From Limnomonas spitsbergensis (lineage: Eukaryota; Chlorophyta; Chlorophyceae; Chlamydomonadales), in contig JAYJMM010000113.1 of assembly GCA_037349105.1 (NCBI GenBank), positions 5,518,001 to 5,582,000 on the forward strand: 64,000 bases of DNA, in the 5' to 3' direction. The position numbers were made by a program, and so were the translations under genes. Below are positions 54,901-64,000 of this stretch, piece after piece (positions within the stretch are counted from its first letter, which is position 1; each line of letters begins with the position of its first letter). Below the pieces are notes generated by a model that was given only the letters and a program-made list of their open reading frames with translations, searched no databases and was not told the origin of the DNA.

Positions 54901-57900
54901 GCTCTCATGCACCCATGAAACCATACACCCACGCACCTTTGCTCTCATGCACCCATGAAACCATACACCCACGCACCTTTGCTCTCATGCACCCATGAAA
55001 CCATGCACCCACGCACCTTTGCTCTCATGCACCCATGAAACCATACACCCACGCACCTTTGCTCTCATGCATGCACCCATGAAACCATGCATCCACGCAC
55101 CTATGCTCTCATGCACCCATGAAACCATGCATCCACGCACCTTTGCTCTCATGCACCCATGAAACCATACACCCACGCACCTTTGCTCTCATGCACCCAT
55201 GAAACCATGCACCCACGCACCTTTGCTCTCATGCACCCATGAAACCATACACCCACGCACCTTTGCTCTCATGCACCCATGAAACCATGCACCCACGCAC
55301 CTTTGCTCTCATGCACCCATGAAACCATACACCCACGCACCTTTGCTCTCATGCACCCATGAAACCATGCACCCACGCACCTTTGCTCTCATGCACCCAT
55401 GAAACCATACACCCACGCACCTTTGCTCTCATGCACCCATGAAACCATGCACCCACGCACCTTTGCTCTCATGCACCCATGAAACCATACACCCACGCAC
55501 CTATGCTCTCATGCACCCATGAAACCATACACCCACGCACCTTTGCTCTCATGCACCCATGAAACCATGCACCCACGCACCTTTGCTCTCATGCACCCAT
55601 GAAACCATACACCCACGCACCTTTGCTCTCATGCACCCATGAAACCATACACCCACGCACCTTTGCTCTCATGCACCCATGAAACCATGCACCTACGCAT
55701 CTATGCTCTCATGCACCCATGAAACCATGCACACACGCACCTTTGCTCTCATGCACCCATGAAACCATGCACCCACGCACCTTTGCTCTCATGCACCCAT
55801 GAAACCATGCACCCACGCACCTTTGCTCTCATGCACCCATGAAACCATACACCCACGCACCTTTGCTCTCATGCACCCATGAAACCATGCACCCACGCAC
55901 CTTTGCTCTCATGCACCCATGAAACCATGCACCCACGCACCTTTGCTCTCATGCACCCATGAAACCATACACCCACGCACCTTTGCTCTCATGCACCCAT
56001 GAAACCATACACCCACGCACCTTTGCTCTCATGCACCCATGAAACCATACACCCACGCACCTTTGCTCTCATGCACCCATGAAACCATGCACCCACGCAC
56101 CTTTGCTCTCATGCACCCATGAAACCATACACCCACGCACCTTTGCTCTCATGCACCCATGAAACCATGCACCCACGCACCTTTGCTCTCATGCACCCAT
56201 GAAACCATACACCCACGCACCTTTGCTCTCATGCACCCATGAAACCATGCACCCACGCACCTTTGCTCTCATGCACCCATGAAACCATGCACCCACGCAC
56301 CTTTGCTCTCATGCACCCATGAAACCATACACCCACGCACCTTTGCTCTCATGCACCCATGAAACCATGCACCCACGCACCTTTGCTCTCATGCACCCAT
56401 GAAACCATACACCCACGCACCTTTGCTCTCATGCACCCATGAAACCATGCACCCACGCACCTTTGCTCTCATGCACCCATGAAACCATACACCCACGCAC
56501 CTTTGCTCTCATGCACCCATGAAACCATGCACCCACGCACCTTTGCTCTCATGCACCCATGAAACCATACACCCACGCACCTTTGCTCTCATGCACCCAT
56601 GAAACCATGCACCCACGCACCTTTGCTCTCATGCACCCATGAAACCATACACCCACGCACCTTTGCTCTCATGCACCCATGAAACCATACACCCACGCAC
56701 CTTTGCTCTCATGCACCCATGAAACCATGCACCCACGCACCTTTGCTCTCATGCACCCATGAAACCATACACCCACGCACCTTTGCTCTCATGCACCCAT
56801 GAAACCATGCATCCACGCACCTATGCTCTCATGCACCCATGAAACCATGCATCCACGCACCTTTGCTCTCATGCACCCATGAAACCATACACCCACGCAC
56901 CTTTGCTCTCATGCACCCATGAAACCATGCACCCACGCACCTTTGCTCTCATGCACCCATGAAACCATACACCCACGCACCTTTGCTCTCATGCACCCAT
57001 GAAACCATGCACCCACGCACCTTTGCTCTCATGCACCCATGAAACCATACACCCACGCACCTTTGCTCTCATGCACCCATGAAACCATGCACCCACGCAC
57101 CTTTGCTCTCATGCACCCATGAAACCATACACCCACGCACCTTTGCTCTCATGCACCCATGAAACCATGCACCCACGCACCTTTGCTCTCATGCACCCAT
57201 GAAACCATACACCCACGCACCTTTGCTCTCATGCACCCATGAAACCATGCACCCACGCACCTTTGCTCTCATGCACCCATGAAACCATACACCCACGCAC
57301 CTTTGCTCTCATGCACCCATGAAACCATGCACCCACGCACCTTTGCTCTCATGCACCCATGAAACCATACACCCACGCACCTTTGCTCTCATGCACCCAT
57401 GAAACCATGCACCCACGCACCTTTGCTCTCATGCACCCATGAAACCATACACCCACGCACCTTTGCTCTCATGCACCCATGAAACCATGCACCCACGCAC
57501 CTTTGCTCTCATGCACCCATGAAACCATACACCCACGCACCTTTGCTCTCATGCACCCATGAAACCATGCACCCACGCACCTTTGCTCTCATGCACCCAT
57601 GAAACCATACACCCACGCACCTTTGCTCTCATGCACCCATGAAACCATGCACCCACGCACCTTTGCTCTCATGCACCCATGAAACCATGCACCCACGCAC
57701 CTTTGCTCTCATGCACCCATGAAACCATACACCCACGCACCTTTGCTCTCATGCACCCATGAAACCATGCACCCACGCACCTTTGCTCTCATGCACCCAT
57801 GAAACCATACACCCACGCACCTTTGCTCTCATGCACCCATGAAACCATGCACCCACGCACCTTTGCTCTCATGCACCCATGAAACCATACACCCACGCAC

Positions 57901-60900
57901 CTTTGCTCTCATGCACCCATGAAACCATGCACCCACGCACCTTTGCTCTCATGCACCCATGAAACCATACACCCACGCACCTTTGCTCTCATGCACCCAT
58001 GAAACCATGCACCCACGCACCTTTGCTCTCATGCACCCATGAAACCATACACCCACGCACCTTTGCTCTCATGCACCCATGAAACCATGCACCCACGCAC
58101 CTTTGCTCTCATGCACCCATGAAACCATGCACCCACGCACCTTTGCTCTCATGCACCCATGAAACCATACACCCACGCACCTTTGCTCTCATGCACCCAT
58201 GAAACCATGCACCCACGCACCTTTGCTCTCATGCACCCATGAAACCATACACCCACGCACCTTTGCTCTCATGCACCCATGAAACCATGCACCCACGCAC
58301 CTTTGCTCTCATGCACCCATGAAACCATACACCCACGCACCTTTGCTCTCATGCACCCATGAAACCATGCACCCACGCACCTTTGCTCTCATGCACCCAT
58401 GAAACCATACACCCACGCACCTTTGCTCTCATGCACCCATGAAACCATGCACCCACGCACCTTTGCTCTCATGCACCCATGAAACCATACACCCACGCAC
58501 CTTTGCTCTCATGCACCCATGAAACCATACACCCACGCACCTTTGCTCTCATGCACCCATGAAACCATGCACCCACGCACCTTTGCTCTCATGCACCCAT
58601 GAAACCATACACCCACGCACCTTTGCTCTCATGCACCCATGAAACCATGCATCCACGCACCTATGCTCTCATGCACCCATGAAACCATGCATCCACGCAC
58701 CTTTGCTCTCATGCACCCATGAAACCATACACCCACGCACCTTTGCTCTCATGCACCCATGAAACCATGCACCCACGCACCTTTGCTCTCATGCACCCAT
58801 GAAACCATACACCCACGCACCTTTGCTCTCATGCACCCATGAAACCATGCACCCACGCACCTTTGCTCTCATGCACCCATGAAACCATACACCCACGCAC
58901 CTTTGCTCTCATGCACCCATGAAACCATGCACCCACGCACCTTTGCTCTCATGCACCCATGAAACCATACACCCACGCACCTTTGCTCTCATGCACCCAT
59001 GAAACCATGCACCCACGCACCTTTGCTCTCATGCACCCATGAAACCATACACCCACGCACCTTTGCTCTCATGCACCCATGAAACCATGCACCCACGCAC
59101 CTTTGCTCTCATGCACCCATGAAACCATACACCCACGCACCTTTGCTCTCATGCACCCATGAAACCATGCACCCACGCACCTTTGCTCTCATGCACCCAT
59201 GAAACCATACACCCACGCACCTTTGCTCTCATGCACCCATGAAACCATGCACCCACGCACCTTTGCTCTCATGCACCCATGAAACCATACACCCACGCAC
59301 CTTTGCTCTCATGCACCCATGAAACCATGCACCCACGCACCTTTGCTCTCATGCACCCATGAAACCATACACCCACGCACCTTTGCTCTCATGCACCCAT
59401 GAAACCATGCACCCACGCACCTTTGCTCTCATGCACCCATGAAACCATACACCCACGCACCTTTGCTCTCATGCACCCATGAAACCATGCACCCACGCAC
59501 CTTTGCTCTCATGCACCCATGAAACCATGCACCCACGCACCTTTGCTCTCATGCACCCATGAAACCATACACACACGCACCTTTGCTCTCATGCACCCAT
59601 GAAACCATGCACCCACGCACCTTTGCTCTCATGCACCCATGAAACCATACACCCACGCACCTATGCTCTCATGCACCCATGAAACCATACACCCACGCAC
59701 CTTTGCTCTCATGCACCCATGAAACCATGCACCCACGCACCTTTGCTCTCATGCACCCATGAAACCATACACCCACGCACCTTTGCTCTCATGCACCCAT
59801 GAAACCATACACCCACGCACCTTTGCTCTCATGCACCCATGAAACCATGCACCCACGCACCTTTGCTCTCATGCACCCATGAAACCATACACCCACGCAC
59901 CTATGCTCTCATGCACCCATGAAACCATACACCCACGCACCTATGCTCTCATGCACCCATGAAACCATGCACCCACGCACCTTTGCTCTCATGCACCCAT
60001 GAAACCATACACCCACGCACCTTTGCTCTCATGCACCCATGAAACCATGCACCCACGCACCTTTGCTCTCATGCACCCATGAAACCATGCACCCACGCAC
60101 CTTTGCTCTCATGCACCCATGAAACCATGCACCTACGCATCTATGCTCTCATGCACCCATGAAACCATGCACCCACGCACCTTTGCTCTCATGCACCCAT
60201 GAAACCATGCACCCACGCACCTTTGCTCTCATGCACCCATGAAACCATGCACCCACGCACCTTTGCTCTCATGCACCCATGAAACCATGCACCCACGCAC
60301 CTTTGCTCTCATGCACCCATGAAACCATGCACCCACGCACCTTTGCTCTCATGCACCCATGAAACCATACACCCACGCACCTTTGCTCTCATGCACCCAT
60401 GAAACCATGCACCCACGCACCTTTGCTCTCATGCACCCATGAAACCATGCACCCACGCACCTTTGCTCTCATGCACCCATGAAACCATGCACCCACGCAC
60501 CTTTGCTCTCATGCACCCATGAAACCATGCACCCACGCACCTTTGCTCTCATGCACCCATGAAACCATGCACCCACGCACCTTTGCTCTCATGCACCCAT
60601 GAAACCATGCACCCACGCACCTTTGCTCTCATGCACCCATGAAACCATGCACCCACGCACCTTTGCTCTCATGCACCCATGAAACCATGCACCCACGCAC
60701 CTTTGCTCTCATGCACCCATGAAACCATACACCCACGCACCTTTGCTCTCATGCACCCATGAAACCATACACCCACGCACCTTTGCTCTCATGCACCCAT
60801 GAAACCATGCACCCACGCACCTTTGCTCTCATGCACCCATGAAACCATGCACCCACGCACCTTTGCTCTCATGCACCCATGAAACCATACACCCACGCAC

Positions 60901-63900
60901 CTATGCTCTCATGCACCCATGAAACCATGCATACACGCACCTTTGCTCTCATGCACCCATGAAACCATGCACCCACGCACCTTTGCTCTCATGCACCCAT
61001 GAAACCATGCACCCACGCACCTTTGCTCTCATGCACCCATGAAACCATGCACCCATGCACCTTTGCTCTCATGCACCCATGAAACCATACACCCACGCAC
61101 CTTTGCTCTCATGCACCCATGAAACCATGCACCCACGCACCTATGCTCTCATGCACCCATGAAACCATACACCCACGCACCTATGCTCTCATGCACCCAT
61201 GAAACCATACACCCACGCACCTTTGCTCTCATGCACCCATGAAACCATACACCCACGCACCTTTGCTCTCATGCACCCATGAAACCATGCACCCACGCAC
61301 CTTTGCTCGCATGCACCCATGAAACCATACACCCACGCACCTATGCTCTCATGCACCCATGAAACCATGCACCCACGCACCTTTGCTCTCATGCACCCAT
61401 GAAACCATGCACCCACGCACCTTTGCTCTCATGCACCCATGAAACCATACACCCACGCACCTTTGCTCTCATGCACCCATGAAACCATGCACCCACGCAC
61501 CTTTGCTCTCATGCACCCATGAAACCATACACCCACGCACCTTTGCTCTCATGCACCCATGAAACCATGCACCCACGCACCTTTGCTCTCATGCACCCAT
61601 GAAACCATGCACCCACGCACCTTTGCTCTCATGCACCCATGAAACCATACACCCACGCACCTATGCTCTCATGCACCCATGAAACCATGCACCCACGCAC
61701 CTTTGCTCTCATGCACCCATGAAACCATGCACCCACGCACCTTTGCTCTCATGCACCCATGAAACCATGCACCCACGCACCTTTGCTCTCATGCACCCAT
61801 GAAACCATGCACCCACGCACCTTTGCTCTCATGCACCCATGAAACCATGCACCCACGCACCTTTGCTCTCATGCACCCATGAAACCATGCACCCACGCAC
61901 CTTTGCTCTCATGCACCCATGAAACCATGCACCCACGCACCTTTGCTCTCATGCACCCATGAAACCATACACCCACGCACCTTTGCTCTCATGCACCCAT
62001 GAAACCATACACCCACGCACCTTTGCTCTCATGCACCCATGAAACCATGCACCCACGCACCTTTGCTCTCATGCACCCATGAAACCATGCACCCACGCAC
62101 CTTTGCTCTCATGCACCCATGAAACCATACACCCACGCACCTATGCTCTCATGCACCCATGAAACCATGCATACACGCACCTTTGCTCTCATGCACCCAT
62201 GAAACCATGCACCCACGCACCTTTGCTCTCATGCACCCATGAAACCATGCACCCACGCACCTTTGCTCTCATGCACCCATGAAACCATGCACCCATGCAC
62301 CTTTGCTCTCATGCACCCATGAAACCATACACCCACGCACCTTTGCTCTCATGCACCCATGAAACCATGCACCCACGCACCTATGCTCTCATGCACCCAT
62401 GAAACCATACACCCACGCACCTATGCTCTCATGCACCCATGAAACCATACACCCACGCACCTTTGCTCTCATGCACCCATGAAACCATACACCCACGCAC
62501 CTATGCTCTCATGCACCCATGAAACCATGCACCCACGCACCTTTGCTCGCATGCACCCATGAAACCATACACCCACGCACCTATGCTCTCATGCACCCAT
62601 GAAACCATGCACCCACGCACCTTTGCTCTCATGCACCCATGAAACCATGCACCCACGCACCTTTGCTCTCATGCACCCATGAAACCATACACCCACGCAC
62701 CTTTGCTCTCATGCACCCATGAAACCATGCACCCACGCACCTTTGCTCTCATGCACCCATGAAACCATACACCCACGCACCTTTGCTCTCATGCACCCAT
62801 GAAACCATGCACCCACGCACCTTTGCTCTCATGCACCCATGAAACCATGCACCCACGCACCTTTGCTCTCATGCACCCATGAAACCATACACCCACGCAC
62901 CTATGCTCTCATGCACCCATGAAACCATGCACCCACGCACCTTTGCTCTCATGCACCCATGAAACCATGCACCCACGCACCTTTGCTCTCATGCACCCAT
63001 GAAACCATGCACCCACGCACCTTTGCTCTCATGCACCCATGAAACCATGCACCCACGCACCTTTGCTCTCATGCACCCATGAAACCATACACCCACGCAC
63101 CTTTGCTCTCATGCACCCATGAAACCATACACCCACGCATCTATGCTCTCATGCACCCATGAAACCATGCACCCACGCACCTTTGCTCTCATGCACCCAT
63201 GAAACCATGCACCCACGCACCTTTGCTCTCATGCACCCATGAAACCATGCACCCACGCACCTTTGCTCTCATGCACCCATGAAACCATACACCCACGCAC
63301 CTTTGCTCTCATGCACCCATGAAACCATACACCCACGCACCTTTGCTCTCATGCACCCATGAAACCATGCACCCACGCACCTTTGCTCTCATGCACCCAT
63401 GAAACCATGCACCCACGCACCTTTGCTCTCATGCACCCATGAAACCATACACCCACGCACCTATGCTCTCATGCACCCATGAAACCATGCACCCACGCAC
63501 CTTTGCTCTCATGCACCCATGAAACCATACACCCACGCACCTTTGCTCTCATGCACCCATGAAACCATGCACCCACGCACCTTTGCTCTCATGCACCCAT
63601 GAAACCATGCACCCACGCACCTTTGCTCTCATGCACCCATGAAACCATGCACCCACGCACCTTTGCTCTCATGCACCCATGAAACCATACACCCACGCAC
63701 CTATGCTCTCATGCACCCATGAAACCATGCACCCACGCACCTTTGCTCTCATGCACCCATGAAACCATACACCCACGCACCTATGCTCTCATGCACCCAT
63801 GAAACCATGCACCCACGCACCTTTGCTCTCATGCACCCATGAAACCATGCACCCACGCACCTTTGCTCTCATGCACCCATGAAACCATACACCCACGCAC

Positions 63901-64000
63901 CTTTGCTCTCATGCACCCATGAAACCATACACCCACGCATCTATGCTCTCATGCACCCATGAAACCATGCACCCACGCACCTTTGCTCTCATGCACCCAT
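51951..64000. repeat. 40-bp satellite array, about 300 units, continuing past the window
   Basis: Unit GCTCTCATGCACCCATGAAA CCATGCACCCACGCACCTTT. The 40-bp register is kept across about 12 kb with one visible break (4 extra bases, ATGC, near 55069). Variant sites: CATGC/CATAC, CCTTT/CCTAT, CACCC/CATCC and rare others. Forty is not a multiple of three and the unit contains TGA, so no long frame exists. The array starts about 150 bp after the last exostosin exon's donor. Confidence 0.97.

Noticed and set aside
51694..64000. ATG-containing frames in the satellite, and a CRISPR-like look of regular repeats
   Set aside because: There are no unique spacers; the 40-bp unit is fully repetitive. Frames end within three units because 40 is not divisible by three and the unit contains TGA.

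Overview
The window looks like nuclear DNA of a chlorophyte green alga. The evidence is: replication-dependent histone genes in divergent pairs whose 3' ends carry an animal/volvocine-type stem-loop; intron-rich genes with GT-AG junctions; a multi-domain truncated haemoglobin; a GT47 exostosin; non-LTR retrotransposon debris; and abundant minisatellites. No prokaryotic features are seen. The species cannot be named from the sequence.

Layout. 15-4278 (-): 5' part of an ATM/Tel1-like kinase gene (TAN region), running off the left edge. 5.1-6.1 kb: LINE fragments. 6.5-7.6 kb: H4(-)/H3(+) pair. 7.6-13.4 kb: LINE fragments, repeats and a zinc-finger-like ORF pair. 13.8-14.9 kb: H2B(-)/H2A(+) pair, with H2A frame-shifted. 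15.6-16.7 kb (-): COA1-like mitochondrial gene. 17.0-28.9 kb (+): 17-exon ABCB6/7-type half transporter. 30.35-31.4 kb: second H4/H3 pair. 32.0-32.8 kb (-): short J-protein. 33.2-34.55 kb: LINE fragments. 35.05-36.2 kb: second H2B/H2A pair, intact. 37.3-41.2 kb (+): RS/RRM RNA-binding protein gene. 44.7-48.8 kb (-): nine-exon gene for three fused truncated-haemoglobin domains. 49.97-51.5 kb (+): exostosin exons. 51.7-64.0 kb: 40-bp satellite that starts inside the intron after the last visible exostosin exon and runs past the right edge.

Exon coordinates for the ABC transporter, haemoglobin, COA1-like and J-protein genes were derived by hand and are phase-consistent: 2373, 1206, 690 and 543 nt, all divisible by three.

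The most unusual signal is a recurring structure. In several unrelated genes (ABC transporter, ATM-like, haemoglobin) an exon-intron junction has been reiterated into the adjacent intron. The most striking case is the P-loop (Walker A) exon of the ABC transporter. A 39-bp unit carrying the end of the exon and its GT donor is present three times in tandem, giving three candidate 5' splice sites in the same frame.

Many flagship claims (family assignments, exon structures) rest on motif recognition without a database search.
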